DNA of 64,000 nt, taken from NCBI GenBank assembly GCA_026390695.1, contig JAPLFL010000128.1, forward strand, positions 172,456 through 236,455. The letters are read 5' to 3'. Position 1 is the first letter of the stretch, and every line of letters begins with the position of its first letter. A model generated the notes under the pieces. That model saw nothing but the letters and a program-made list of their open reading frames with translations, ran no database searches and was not told where the DNA came from. The translations under genes and the position numbers were made by a program. This DNA is from Candidatus Kapaibacterium sp. GTDB lineage: Bacteria > Bacteroidota > Ignavibacteria > Kapaibacteriales > UBA2268. Shown one piece after another: positions 1 to 11,437 of this stretch.

Positions 1-1
1 G

Positions 2-199
2 GATGAATCATTAGAAAAACTCGTTCCAGAACATTGGATTGCACAAAGATTTTTCAATATTAAAAAGTATAAAAAGAAATATTTCCCAAATTACGGAGTT
101 TATTTAATTACCGGAATAGCATCTGGTATTTTTACAAGATTAGCCGAAATTTCGACTGATTTTACTTCAATCACTGCCCCGACTTTTATCAAAAATTAA
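2..199 (+). CDS. 3' end of a gene cut by the window edge; possible ATP-grasp (glutathionylspermidine synthase-like) protein
   Basis: An open frame enters from the window edge and stops at TAA 197-199, giving 65 residues. The tail reads GVYLITGIASGIFTRLAEIS and then TDFTSITAPTFIKN. This resembles the C-terminal end of the glutathionylspermidine synthase / YjfC-YgiC ATP-grasp family, where a short strand, a Gly-Arg segment and a final Pro-hydrophobic tail close the domain. The match is by eye on a short fragment, so the family is tentative. It lies 27 bases before the next gene on the same strand and is probably in one operon with it. Confidence 0.45.
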   Translation, partial: DESLEKLVPEHWIAQRFFNIKKYKKKYFPNYGVYLITGIASGIFTRLAEISTDFTSITAPTFIKN

Positions 200-226
200 T
201 TTTATAAACATAAAAAACATACAAAA

Positions 227-1645
227 ATGAGTAATAATTCACAACACAATGGTAATAATCCCAGTGATGGGAGCAATCGTCATTTGAAACACAGGACTCC
301 GGCAGAAAATACCGAAGATTCGTCAAATCAGGAACAATCCTCAGAATGGTGGAATCAAAGCCAAACACGGAGAAATAATCTCGGAACGATGATTACTCTC
401 GGTATTGGGACAGTAATAATCGGCGGAGTGATTATTAACGAAATTTTTGAAGACAGCGACGATGTTGAACAGCAATCCGACTCACTCTCTCTTCAGAAAA
501 AGGAAGGGTGGAATATCGGATCGGACGATAAAGCCCTGTATTTTGATGGAAAACCAACAGAAACTGATTCCAAAAATAGCAAAGATTGGTTTAACTTCCT
601 CAAACCTGCAAATCTATTGAAAGCATATCAGCCGACAAATGTTAATTTTGCTCCATTCGTTGTTCCTACATTAGTACAATCGCTTGATAATAGTTCCTTA
701 GTTAATCGAATGAGATTGAACAGCAATCCCGATATAAATAAAGCCTATTCCAAGGGATTGGGTATGCGCGAAGTTATCAAAAAAGCTAAGAATCCAGAAG
801 AAATACTCTACATTGTCGATTCTGAAGGCCCCGAATCCGTAGCTTTTGGTGCAGCCTTGGCAGATGTCGCCGATTTAATCATAACATTCGACAACTGGCC
901 TCATCCAATAGGTGTTGTTCCATCGCACGACACACTTTCGGAGCTGATATTCTTTGCCAAAGAGGTTCAGGAGAAGGCAGCGCTGCGTCCAAAGAATGCA
1001 CCGCCTGTTTTTTTGTTAGATCGCAAGCGATATGTTGAAAAAATCAATCCAGATACACAATTTGACAACAGATATATGGCAAAATTGCCTACTGCAGAGA
1101 ATTTAAAGCAGATGAATATAAAAAGTATTCTCTATTTTGTGCCCGACAGATCAGTTCAGAACGAACTTGATGATTTGAATGATGATTTCGCAGCCTTCAA
1201 AAGCGCAGGAATTGATCTTCAAATGGTTCCACTTTCCGATTTTACTAAGGAAGAATCCAACGATACAACAACGAATCATCAGCAACCGCGAAATGAACCC
1301 GACATGAGAAATGGAGGATACTATGAATCGCAACCTTCTTACTACTATGGTGGCGGCTATTCACACCTTGGATTTTTCTTTATGAACTATGCTATGATGA
1401 GACCATCTTACACAATAGTTCAAAGCAGAATGCCAGCTTCACGAATTTCTCCGCCAAGGTACACACCAGCAAGCAGACCAACTGTGTTCAACCGAACAGG
1501 GTATTCCGCTAAATCAATTGGGAAATCTCGTCCATCAAGTTTCGGAACTGTCAGAACAAGTGTAAGCAAAAGTTCAGGGAAATTAAGCGGAGTCCGAGCC
1601 GGTGGACACGGCTCATTTGGCCGTGGAGGGAGCTTCGGAGGATAA
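227..1645 (+). CDS. Hypothetical single-pass membrane protein with a Gly/Ser-rich tail
   Basis: 472 residues, no recognised enzyme domain. Residues 1-50 are hydrophilic and Asn/Ser/Gln-rich. One hydrophobic helix lies at about 53-72 (GTMITLGIGTVIIGGVII), followed by an acidic stretch. The middle (about 160-340) looks globular. Residues 355-400 are rich in Tyr and Gly (YYYGGGY), and the protein ends in a Ser/Gly/Arg tail (GSFGRGGSFGG) like the tails of DUF1190 (YgiB/YjfM) proteins, which sit beside YgiC/YjfC ATP-grasp genes in enterobacteria. That neighbourhood similarity fits the upstream fragment but is inference. The cytoplasmic or envelope role is unknown. Confidence 0.7.
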   Translation: MSNNSQHNGNNPSDGSNRHLKHRTPAENTEDSSNQEQSSEWWNQSQTRRNNLGTMITLGIGTVIIGGVIINEIFEDSDDVEQQSDSLSLQKKEGWNIGSDDKALYFDGKPTETDSKNSKDWFNFLKPANLLKAYQPTNVNFAPFVVPTLVQSLDNSSLVNRMRLNSNPDINKAYSKGLGMREVIKKAKNPEEILYIVDSEGPESVAFGAALADVADLIITFDNWPHPIGVVPSHDTLSELIFFAKEVQEKAALRPKNAPPVFLLDRKRYVEKINPDTQFDNRYMAKLPTAENLKQMNIKSILYFVPDRSVQNELDDLNDDFAAFKSAGIDLQMVPLSDFTKEESNDTTTNHQQPRNEPDMRNGGYYESQPSYYYGGGYSHLGFFFMNYAMMRPSYTIVQSRMPASRISPPRYTPASRPTVFNRTGYSAKSIGKSRPSSFGTVRTSVSKSSGKLSGVRAGGHGSFGRGGSFGG

Positions 1646-1731
1646 ATGAGTTATAAAATTCGTGAATTTCATAAATGCCAAAAAGATGAAGGGCTAAGAG
1701 ATGTAGATAGAAAGTTCAGGAAAAACCAACA

Positions 1732-2370
1732 ATGAACAGACGCGGTTTCTTTAATAAAATGATCAATGGAATGCCTGATGTGTTCTTTATGGGAATACAG
1801 GTCGCATTTCCTTCGCAAGTTCGCGAAAATATCTGGCAGGAGTTTGATATTCTTATCAGCAACAATCGCGGAATTCAGTCTGCTGGTCGCAAAAGGGGAT
1901 TTTATAATGAAATAGTGAAAAAATTAACTGAAATATCGATCGGTTTCGAGTTAGGATACTGGGATTTTATTAAAAATGAAAGAGATGCAGATAATGAATT
2001 TGATAACTGGGTAGCCGAACTTGAGGAAGCAACTGCAAATGAAATAGAGGGGACTGATTCCCTCATTCTCGAACCGTTAATAATAGATGATGGCGAATTA
2101 GATTACATCGTCGTGACAGTTGCCTTCCTGATCAAGGGAAATGATAAACATGAACAGATTTTCAGACAGATAAATTCGATCACCGAAGATCAGTTTGATG
2201 ACCTGACAAGTTATTTAACTCTAATAACCCAGATAAGAAACATTGATTTTGAATCTTGCATTGCCGATGCAGCTTTTTTAATCCCCGGCAATATAAATGA
2301 AGTTCTGTCAACTCAAGAAATTTATGGAGAAGGATGGGAATATCTCGTCGAAATCACTAAAAAGTTATGA
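1732..2370 (+). CDS. Hypothetical protein, DUF1517-like
   Basis: 212 residues, acidic, no signal peptide or membrane helix. The last 80 residues alternate strands and helices: VVTVAFLIKG, then a helix, then DFESCIADAAFLIPGN and a closing helix. The plan (a strand like 'VTLLVA', a helix, then a strand before a C-terminal helix) resembles DUF1517, whose members occur beside glycine-rich membrane proteins. This is a pattern match by eye. The gene starts 86 bases after its Gly-rich neighbour on the same strand and probably belongs to the same operon. No catalytic residues can be named. Confidence 0.6.
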   Translation: MNRRGFFNKMINGMPDVFFMGIQVAFPSQVRENIWQEFDILISNNRGIQSAGRKRGFYNEIVKKLTEISIGFELGYWDFIKNERDADNEFDNWVAELEEATANEIEGTDSLILEPLIIDDGELDYIVVTVAFLIKGNDKHEQIFRQINSITEDQFDDLTSYLTLITQIRNIDFESCIADAAFLIPGNINEVLSTQEIYGEGWEYLVEITKKL

Positions 2371-3255
2371 GTTTTGAGTTATGAGTTTTGAGTTTTGAGT
2401 TATGAATTATAAACACCAACACTTTTAATTGATAAAGAAACCTTAAACAATATTTAGTTCAGATGCTTTAAAAATAATAAAATAAAATCATGGTGCAAAT
2501 TCATTTAAATCAATAAATATTTTCGATTTTGGTACAATGTTTGAAAAATTAATATTTCTACCCAATATATCAAATATAGTAAAATCAACTTTTTATCTAA
2601 TTTATAGTCAATATACAATTGTTTATCACTTTAATAATAATACTTTATCTAGTTTCCTACTTGAAGTCTGTCATTCCCAAAAAAATGCAAGACAAATGGT
2701 TCTTTTCCGACTCCAAAATACTGCTTGGCAAAAGTATTAAGACTTTTGTAATTATCTGAAAAGTGTATTTGAGTATAAAAAAAGGTTTTTAAATATTTCT
2801 TGTTCATTCCTCTAAACTAACACCTTCCCTAACCCTTCCTCAAGGAAGGGAATTTTGGAAAATGGTTTTTGTCATAAAACAAGGTTTTCCAGTGTTTCAT
2901 CAATAAAATTCTATTTTAGTCAATATTTGTGCATAATTGTTAGCATGTGGTGAGGGGCAGGGGGTGAGCTTATTGGTATTGCTGTATAATCCAAATGAAA
3001 TATCTGGGTTAAATCTAAATATTCGGCTTACTATTACCGGCTTCTGCTGTCACTTTTTTATTTTAAATGATTTCCTTTTATAAAATCGTGTAAATATTCC
3101 CTCAACTTAGCTTAGGGAACAGTTTTGTTAGGTAAGCGAAGTCGAAGAGAGCATAGAATATTCTTGTTTCATATAGAAATTGTTGACCTTTCAAATTTCG
3201 CATATCCTCATTCCTAATTCATAACCATAACTCATAATTTATAACTAATAACTCC
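2371..3255. other. Gene-free stretch, AT-rich, with short repeats
   Basis: No convincing gene. At 2365-2405 there is a short tandem repeat of TGAGTT(T/A)TGAG units. At 2833-2850 there is a perfect hairpin CCCTTCCT-CA-AGGAAGGG. A GC-rich patch at 2950-2966 (GAGGGGCAGGGGGTGAG) resembles one arm of the C-rich inverted repeats found near 40.4, 41.4 and 63.4 kb. A small open frame at 2537-2740 has no ribosome site and an AT-driven composition; I do not regard it as coding. Confidence 0.5.
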
Positions 3256-3286
3256 TTTGCCATCTCCCAAATTTTCCGTAATTTTG
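3256..3286 (+). promoter_or_regulatory. Bacteroidota-type promoter for icd
   Basis: TTTG at 3256-3259 and TAATTTTG at 3279-3286 are separated by exactly 19 bases, matching the -33 TTTG / -7 TAnnTTTG consensus of Bacteroidota primary sigma factors. The start codon of icd is 80 bases downstream. The rpsF promoter in this window has the same boxes and spacing, with the shared context TTCCGTAATTTTG. Confidence 0.7.
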
Positions 3287-3351
3287 TAGTTGGTATATTG
3301 TACATTTTTAATTTATTATATTTCAATTATTTATTTAAATTTTATTATTAA

Positions 3352-5595
<2,244 letters not shown>

Positions 5596-5615
5596 GAGAT
5601 AAAAGATAATTCCAA

Positions 5616-5639
5616 GCCGCTCTCAGAGATGGGAGCGGC
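5616..5639 (+). terminator. GC-rich hairpin after icd
   Basis: Seven-base stem GCCGCTC / GAGCGGC (5616-5622 and 5633-5639) about 20 bases after the icd stop. No T-run follows (the next bases are GGGGGAAG), so it is not a textbook intrinsic terminator; it may stabilise the 3' end instead. Confidence 0.4.
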
Positions 5640-5707
5640 GGGGGGAAGACTACTCAATAAATACTAATTCATCAAAAATTTTTATTTATCAGAAAATGTG
5701 AAAATTA

Positions 5708-7723
5708 ATGGACAGAATTGAAGCTGAAAAAAAATTAAATGAAATTTTTAAGATTGATCATTTTTATGATACACAATGGTCAGTTATAGAAAAAATTTTA
5801 AAAGGCGAGAAAGTCCTGCTAATCGAAAAAACGGGTTTTGGAAAATCATTATGTTTTCAATTCCCAGCTTTATTATTCGAAGGTACAACTATAGTATTTA
5901 CTCCATTGATTGCTTTAATGAGAGATCAGGTTAACAAATTGGATTCTTTGGGAATAATTGCAAAATGTATTAATTCTAATCAAGATAACGAAACTAATTC
6001 AAGAATTATTCAAGAGGCAATAAAAAACCAAATAAAAATTCTTTATATTGCACCTGAGAGAATGGAAAATATTGAGTGGTTAAATGCTGCAAGGCAAATG
6101 AATATTTCAATGATTGTTGTTGATGAAGCACATTGTATATCAACTTGGGGTCATGACTTCAGACCTGCTTATAAAAGAATTGTAAATCTTGTAAATTTGC
6201 TTCACGCGAATTTTCCAGTATTAGCTACAACAGCAACGGCTACCAAAAGTGTTGAAGAGGATATAAAACAACAAATAGGAAAAGGCATTTATTCCTATAG
6301 AGGTAATCTAATAAGAGATAATTTCAGATTGTTTGTAATTAAAGTAAATTCTGAAGATGAGAAATTAATTTGGCTGGGGCAAAATTTAAATAAAATTGAT
6401 GGTACAGGATTAGTATATACAGGAACAAGAACAAATACAGAAATTTATGCCAAATGGTTTGATTATATAGGAATAAAATCTACATTTTACAATGCAGACC
6501 TTGAACCTGCAACTAGAGAAGAAATCGAGAAAGGTTTATTGGCTAATAGGTGGAAATGCATTGTCTCAACAAATGCTTTAGGTATGGGAGTAGACAAACC
6601 TGACATTAGATTTATTGTCCATACTCAAACCCCCATTTCACCAATTCATTATTACCAAGAGATTGGAAGAGCAGGAAGGGATGGTAAAAATACATTTATT
6701 ATTCTATTTTTTAATCCGAATGATGATTTGAGTCTACCAAAAGCATTTATTGAAGGTAGTAAGCCTTCCATCTCTAAATATCAAAAAGTAATATCTGCTT
6801 TGAAAAATGAAAGACTTGGTGAACAAAAGCTGATGAAAGCAACGAATCTTAAACAAAACGAAGTTCGTACAATAAAAGCTGATTTAATCGAACAGAACAT
6901 AATCAATGAAGTAAATGAAAACAAGAGCAAAATATATGAAATCAAATTCAACGCACCGGAAGTGAATTTTCAGCCATTTAATGAATTAAAAGAGCATAAA
7001 ACAAAAGATTTTGAAAAAATGATTGAATACATCAACTTAGAATCTTGCAGAATGGATTTTTTATGTAATTATTTAGGTGATGCTTCATCAAATAAATGTA
7101 ATAAATGTGATAATGACACAAATCACATTGTGACAATGAATTATGATGATTCCTGGAAGCAAAAAATTGATGAGTTCCATGGGAACTATTTTCCGGTTTT
7201 AGAAGTTTCAAGTCATAATGGTAAGCTCATTGACGGAGTTGCTGCTTCTTTCTATGGAGTCTCAAATGTGGGCAAAATGATTCATCATTCAAAATATGAG
7301 AATGGAGGAGATTTCCCTGATAATTTATTAAAATTAGCTTTAAGAGCATTCAAGAAAAAATTCAAAGATTTGAAATTTGACTTGATTATTTATGTTCCAC
7401 CAACTGTATCGGGAAATTTAGTGAGGAATTTTGCACAAAAATTATCAGAGATATTAAAAATTCCTATTTCTCACAATCTACATAAATCAAGAGAAACCAA
7501 ACCTCAGAAAATATTCCAAAATGCAGTTTTAAAAAAAGAGAATGTCCAAAATGTATTCTCATATTCAAAAACAAATGAAATTATGAATAAAAATATTCTG
7601 TTAATAGATGATATCTTTGATTCAGGGTATACTGTCAAAGAGATTGGGAAATATCTAATTGCTTTAGATGTTGCTTTAATTGCCCCGTTAGTAATAGCAA
7701 AAACCGTAGGAGGGGATTTATAA
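5708..7723 (+). CDS. RecQ-like DNA helicase fused to a ComF-like phosphoribosyltransferase domain
   Basis: 671 residues in two parts. Residues 1-475 are a RecQ-family superfamily 2 helicase: Walker A GFGKS (43-47), DEAH (139-142) followed by the RecQ aromatic loop CISTWGHDFRPAY (143-155), motif VI QEIGRAGRDG (317-326) and the zinc-binding cysteines C447, C453, C464 and C467. There is no obvious HRDC domain. Residues about 490-671 are a type I phosphoribosyltransferase, with YVPPTVSGNLVRNFAQ, KSRETKPQ and the PRPP loop LLIDDIFDSGYT (631-642), like ComF. The stop overlaps the start of the DprA-like gene by one base, so the two are translationally coupled. PRTase plus DprA is the core of ShosTA-type defence/toxin-antitoxin systems; a RecQ helicase fused on suggests sensing of or action on DNA. 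Its role in defence is inferred. Confidence 0.9.
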   Translation: MDRIEAEKKLNEIFKIDHFYDTQWSVIEKILKGEKVLLIEKTGFGKSLCFQFPALLFEGTTIVFTPLIALMRDQVNKLDSLGIIAKCINSNQDNETNSRIIQEAIKNQIKILYIAPERMENIEWLNAARQMNISMIVVDEAHCISTWGHDFRPAYKRIVNLVNLLHANFPVLATTATATKSVEEDIKQQIGKGIYSYRGNLIRDNFRLFVIKVNSEDEKLIWLGQNLNKIDGTGLVYTGTRTNTEIYAKWFDYIGIKSTFYNADLEPATREEIEKGLLANRWKCIVSTNALGMGVDKPDIRFIVHTQTPISPIHYYQEIGRAGRDGKNTFIILFFNPNDDLSLPKAFIEGSKPSISKYQKVISALKNERLGEQKLMKATNLKQNEVRTIKADLIEQNIINEVNENKSKIYEIKFNAPEVNFQPFNELKEHKTKDFEKMIEYINLESCRMDFLCNYLGDASSNKCNKCDNDTNHIVTMNYDDSWKQKIDEFHGNYFPVLEVSSHNGKLIDGVAASFYGVSNVGKMIHHSKYENGGDFPDNLLKLALRAFKKKFKDLKFDLIIYVPPTVSGNLVRNFAQKLSEILKIPISHNLHKSRETKPQKIFQNAVLKKENVQNVFSYSKTNEIMNKNILLIDDIFDSGYTVKEIGKYLIALDVALIAPLVIAKTVGGDL

Positions 7724-8916
7724 TGAACGAAGAATTATTATATTGGTTTGCTCTTACTCAATTAAAAAATTGGGGAATATTTAAGAAAAATCAGCTAATT
7801 GTAAAAATTATTACTGAACAAAAAATAACTTTAAGTCAGTTTTTTAATTTAAAAAGTGACAATTATATTGAAAATTTTAATCTTGATAAAAGTGATATTA
7901 TTGATTTGGATAGAGTTAAAAAGGAACTTCCTAATCTTTCGTTTTTATTAGAAGATTTATTAGCTCAAGGATATGAGTTGATTACAATCAATTCATCGAA
8001 GTATTCAAAAACTTTAAAAGAAAATTTGAAACTTAAATACTCACCTCCTTTACTTTTTATAAAAGGTAACTCTCAATTATTGCAGGAAGATTCGATAGCT
8101 ATTGTTGGTTCACGAGATGCGGATGAAATTTCTTTAAAATTTACCGATAAAATTGCTGAAATTGCAAGTAAAGAATTTAAAGTTATTATCAGCGGTTTTG
8201 CAAAAGGAGTAGACAAACAAGCCTTGGATTCTGCTATCAAGTATAATGGACACAGTATAATTGTTTTACCTCAAGGGATTATGACATTTAACTCAGGCTT
8301 TAATAAGTACTATAAAGAAATTCAAAGAGGTGATGTGTTAGTTTTAAGCACTTTTCACCCGAAAGCTCCTTGGAGTGTGCAGCTGGCAATGTCAAGAAAT
8401 CCTATTATTTATGGACTTGCAAAAGGCATTTATGTAGCACAATCCAGTGATAAAGGTGGTACTTGGTCAGGAGTTATTGATGGAATAAATAAAGGGAGAA
8501 AAATTTTCGTTAGGCTACCTTATACTAATGAAAAGAATGCAAATAATATACTGATTCAAAAAGGTGCAATTCCAGTAGATCAAGGTGGAAATTTAATTGA
8601 AAATAAATTCAATCAATTAGAATTTAATGATGTACCTATTATTAACGATGATAATAAAAAGGAAATTTCAACTTTTGATTTATCAGTTAATGCTCAAATT
8701 GAGCCTAAAGCTTCAATTGATGATAGAATTAGGGATTTATTATCATATTCCGAATTAACATCTAAAGAGATTATTAAAACTTTGAATTTAGATTGGAAAA
8801 TTCAAAAAATGACTTCCCATCTCAATAAAATACCAAATATTATAAAATTGACAGGCAAACCGTCAAAATTTTATTTAAAAGGAGATAAAAGAATAAATAA
8901 TTTGTTTGGAGAATAG
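7723..8916 (+). CDS. DprA/Smf-like DNA-processing protein (ShosA-like partner)
   Basis: 397 residues. The DprA Rossmann core spans about 105-300: AIVGSR (126-131), SGFAKGVD (157-164, the DprA SGxAxGID motif), the segment around RNPIIYGLA (225-233) and the SSDKGGTWSG turn. The N-terminal 90 residues are helical, and 331-385 looks like a winged helix (SKEIIKTLNLDW). DprA normally loads RecA on single-stranded DNA during transformation. Here the tight coupling to a PRTase-helicase gene rather than to competence genes points to a defence or toxin-antitoxin module. Codon use is AT-rich like its partner. Confidence 0.88.
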   Translation: MNEELLYWFALTQLKNWGIFKKNQLIVKIITEQKITLSQFFNLKSDNYIENFNLDKSDIIDLDRVKKELPNLSFLLEDLLAQGYELITINSSKYSKTLKENLKLKYSPPLLFIKGNSQLLQEDSIAIVGSRDADEISLKFTDKIAEIASKEFKVIISGFAKGVDKQALDSAIKYNGHSIIVLPQGIMTFNSGFNKYYKEIQRGDVLVLSTFHPKAPWSVQLAMSRNPIIYGLAKGIYVAQSSDKGGTWSGVIDGINKGRKIFVRLPYTNEKNANNILIQKGAIPVDQGGNLIENKFNQLEFNDVPIINDDNKKEISTFDLSVNAQIEPKASIDDRIRDLLSYSELTSKEIIKTLNLDWKIQKMTSHLNKIPNIIKLTGKPSKFYLKGDKRINNLFGE

Positions 8917-8933
8917 AATTTGCTATAAAATAA

Positions 8934-9062
8934 ACATCAAAAAAATTAAATATTGAAATTTCGGAAGAAAAAATTGATCCGATAAAGACAAACGACCAAT
9001 ATGAAATTGATAACGAAATGCTAATCAGACTTATAAAAATTCGTAAATATTTATGGACTTAA
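8934..9062 (+). pseudogene. Short coding-like remnant without a start
   Basis: Between stop codons at 8931 and 9060 runs a frame of 42 codons with a protein-like composition (ISEEKIDPIKTNDQYEID, then NEMLIRLIKIRKYLWT) but no start codon or ribosome site at its beginning. It may be the tail of a lost gene. It overlaps the start of the TfoX-like gene by ten bases. Evidence is weak. Confidence 0.25.
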
Positions 9063-9355
9063 AACATCTCTCCTCCTCCCTCACTGGCGCTGCCGCAAGC
9101 CAGATGTTTGGTAAGCCTTGCCTGAAAATAAATGGTAAAGCCTTCGCCTGCCTATATGAAAATGCAATAGCTTTCAAGCTCACAGGTGATGAACACAAAG
9201 CCGCACTATCCCTTGCCGGAGCAAAACTCTTCGATCCATCCTGCAGAAACCGTCCAATGAAAGAATGGGTGCAAGTTCCAGCAGCTCATTCCGACCAATG
9301 GCAGTATTTTGCAGAAAGTGCTATGATGTATATAGTTGAAAATATTAAGTTATAA
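9053..9355 (+). CDS. Small TfoX N-terminal-domain-like protein
   Basis: 100 residues, cytoplasmic. MFGKPCLKINGKAFACLYEN (residues 19-38) and the following FKL strand resemble the N-terminal domain of TfoX/Sxy (MFGGyGiyxdGkmFalv). The C-terminal half, with RPMKEWVQVP and a final helix, fits the small stand-alone proteins of this fold found in many bacteria, whose function is not established. Codon use and GC are higher than in the DprA-like gene before it, so it is probably not part of that operon. No clear ribosome site precedes the ATG. Confidence 0.7.
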   Translation: MDLKHLSSSLTGAAASQMFGKPCLKINGKAFACLYENAIAFKLTGDEHKAALSLAGAKLFDPSCRNRPMKEWVQVPAAHSDQWQYFAESAMMYIVENIKL

Positions 9356-9521
9356 GTTGTAAACTTAAAGGTTAATTTTTATCGAATTTCCACAAAATTC
9401 ATCTAATTTTATCATTGAATATGTAATTTTAAAATATTTAAAATATAATTATTAGTTTTAATATAATATTTGTAATCCAATAAAAATCAAACACTAACTT
9501 TATTAACTTTCAACTTAAAGC

Positions 9522-9812
9522 TTATATAATATCCTCATCTTTCAGACCTGATATATGGTTTATTATTGGGTCGATTGTTTCCCATATTTTTGAACAAGGG
9601 ACATAGAAATTCTTTTCCGTTACAATAATAGACAGAGTTGATGTTGCCTGATTCCAAGTGCCTCGGAGAATAACTCCATTATTATGAACATCAACATCCC
9701 AAGGGTTATTCCCACTGATTGTTGCACCATTTTTTCTCAATTCGTTTAGAATTTTATCAATTTTAGTTTGGCTGATGTTACCATAGTGATGTTCGCCACA
9801 TAAACTAGACAT
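9522..9812 (-). CDS. Small hypothetical protein
   Basis: 96 residues from the chosen ATG at 9812, which has GGAG seven bases upstream; a start four codons earlier (9824) has no ribosome site. The sequence is soluble, begins MSSLCGEHHYGNISQ, and has an N-terminal helix (KIDKILNELRKNG) followed by strands. I recognise no family. It stands alone, facing the TfoX-like gene tail to tail. Confidence 0.55.
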   Translation of the reverse strand: MSSLCGEHHYGNISQTKIDKILNELRKNGATISGNNPWDVDVHNNGVILRGTWNQATSTLSIIVTEKNFYVPCSKIWETIDPIINHISGLKDEDII

Positions 9813-9824
9813 AAGGTTCTCCAT

Positions 9825-10132
9825 AAATACTTTTGCCTACTCTAATAATTTTGCAGTTTTCGGCAACCCTGCTGCTTACTTTTTTGTTTAATGTCGATGT
9901 TCAGCGGTTTTCGACAGATTCTCGGACACTAAAGCAATTAATCGAACGGACATAAAACCTCCTGAAACGATATAAACAAATATTAAATTATGAAAAAGAC
10001 AAGTTCAAACAGCTGCTCCGGCGCCTCCTTTGTTTGGGTGTGGGATATGTGGGTGGTTTGATTGATCATATACATTGTTTTCTGAGATGAATTATATTTT
10101 TTCGAGATACTATCTCAAATAAAGAATATGTT
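9825..10132. other. Gene-free stretch
   Basis: About 300 bases with no open frame of note, no hairpin with a T-run and no copy of the repeat families seen elsewhere in the window. Confidence 0.5.
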
Positions 10133-11395
10133 TCAATATATCCTTTTTAAATATTTTGTTGATTCTGGTAGATCAGCATTTTGTGGAACAATGATTTTCA
10201 TCCCAACTGTAGGTGGACAAAGCCAATGTACTCCTTCAAATGATTTTATTTCTTTAAAAACTGAATTCTTTAATTGTCCCGAATAAACTTTATTCTTTTT
10301 AATTAAATTAGATGGATGTTTTAGACCAATATCCCAAAGTAAAGAAAAAGGGCTTTTTTTAATGTTTTGATTTGAATTCGTTGATTGAGTCCAAATATCT
10401 AATAGTGTTTTAGTAGCAGCCCCAACTCCTGCTGCTGCAATCACATTTATTAAGGTTTTATCGGATATTGGATTAAATAATGCAGCTGATACTGTAAAAG
10501 TTGTTAATATACCTCCAAGTTTTTTGATACTATTACGAAAATTATTATACTTTGAAGATTTTTGAATTTCAGCTAATTCGTATTTCAATTCATCAAATGG
10601 AAGATACTCATTTGAATCACATTCAAAAAGTTTCTTAAAAGCCCGTCTAAACAACAATAAATCACTTTCATATTCTTGTCTAAACGCTAAGAATTGTTTT
10701 GAAGACATATTATCAATAAATGGAATATCAAGTTCAAGAAGTAATTGAGTTTGTTTAATATCCTTCATAACTGTAGTCCCGCAAGTTACATCACTGAATG
10801 CACTAATAGATTCTTGAATATGCTTTTTTGTAATTCCAATAAGTTCACCATTTGAAATAAATAGATTACCATTAATAAAATCCTGATAGGCTTCACTAAT
10901 CAACCAATCAAATATTTCATTTGGCAAATATAGTCCTTCGCCACAAAAACAATATTCATATCCGGTAGGATCTTTCTCACTTTTTGCTATGGCTCCTACA
11001 TATCCCCAACCTGCATCTACATGTAAATCTTTTGGAACAACTGTAATACCACTATTAAATTTCAAATGAGGTCCAATATAAACATATTCTGCAGGATACC
11101 CAAGTAATGATAATCTTCTATAGGAAAATTTTAATTCGTCCAAATATGAGAAGGGAATTATAAGTGGTTTAATAGTTGAGTTCCTGTTGTGAATTAATCT
11201 TCTTGTATAATTGCCCCTTGCCCAAAAATCATAAGCTATCGACCTTGTCTCTTTGTTTTCCAATAGCCAATTACCAATAACTGAATAACTTGGTTCTTTA
11301 ACTTCTGTGATTATACTAAAATTTCCGTTTGTATAACTTCGCTTTTTTTTTGTAACATAATCTGAATTTGTATCTTGATTTCGTTTCTTCTTCAT
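10133..11395 (-). CDS. Hypothetical protein with a central hydrophobic segment
   Basis: 420 residues. The start is supported by AGGAG about 11 bases upstream. The N-terminus is strongly basic (KKKRNQ, KKKRSY). Residues 40-215 look globular with a Cys pair (YCFCGEG). Residues about 290-330 contain two moderately hydrophobic helices (ILTTFTVSAALF and LINVIAAAGVGAATKTLLDI) that could insert in a membrane. The C-terminus has the conserved-looking block GVHWLCPPTVGMKIIVP. I recognise no family. Its place between a DprA-like pair and an RloC-like gene makes a defence role possible, but nothing in the protein shows it. Confidence 0.6.
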   Translation of the reverse strand: MKKKRNQDTNSDYVTKKKRSYTNGNFSIITEVKEPSYSVIGNWLLENKETRSIAYDFWARGNYTRRLIHNRNSTIKPLIIPFSYLDELKFSYRRLSLLGYPAEYVYIGPHLKFNSGITVVPKDLHVDAGWGYVGAIAKSEKDPTGYEYCFCGEGLYLPNEIFDWLISEAYQDFINGNLFISNGELIGITKKHIQESISAFSDVTCGTTVMKDIKQTQLLLELDIPFIDNMSSKQFLAFRQEYESDLLLFRRAFKKLFECDSNEYLPFDELKYELAEIQKSSKYNNFRNSIKKLGGILTTFTVSAALFNPISDKTLINVIAAAGVGAATKTLLDIWTQSTNSNQNIKKSPFSLLWDIGLKHPSNLIKKNKVYSGQLKNSVFKEIKSFEGVHWLCPPTVGMKIIVPQNADLPESTKYLKRIY

Positions 11396-11437
11396 ATAAA
11401 TTTCTTTCTCCTAAAAAATAATAAAATAATTAATTAA

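Noticed and set aside
2537..2740. 67-codon open frame in the gap before icd
   Set aside because: Composition follows the AT-rich background, no ribosome site, no recognisable domain.
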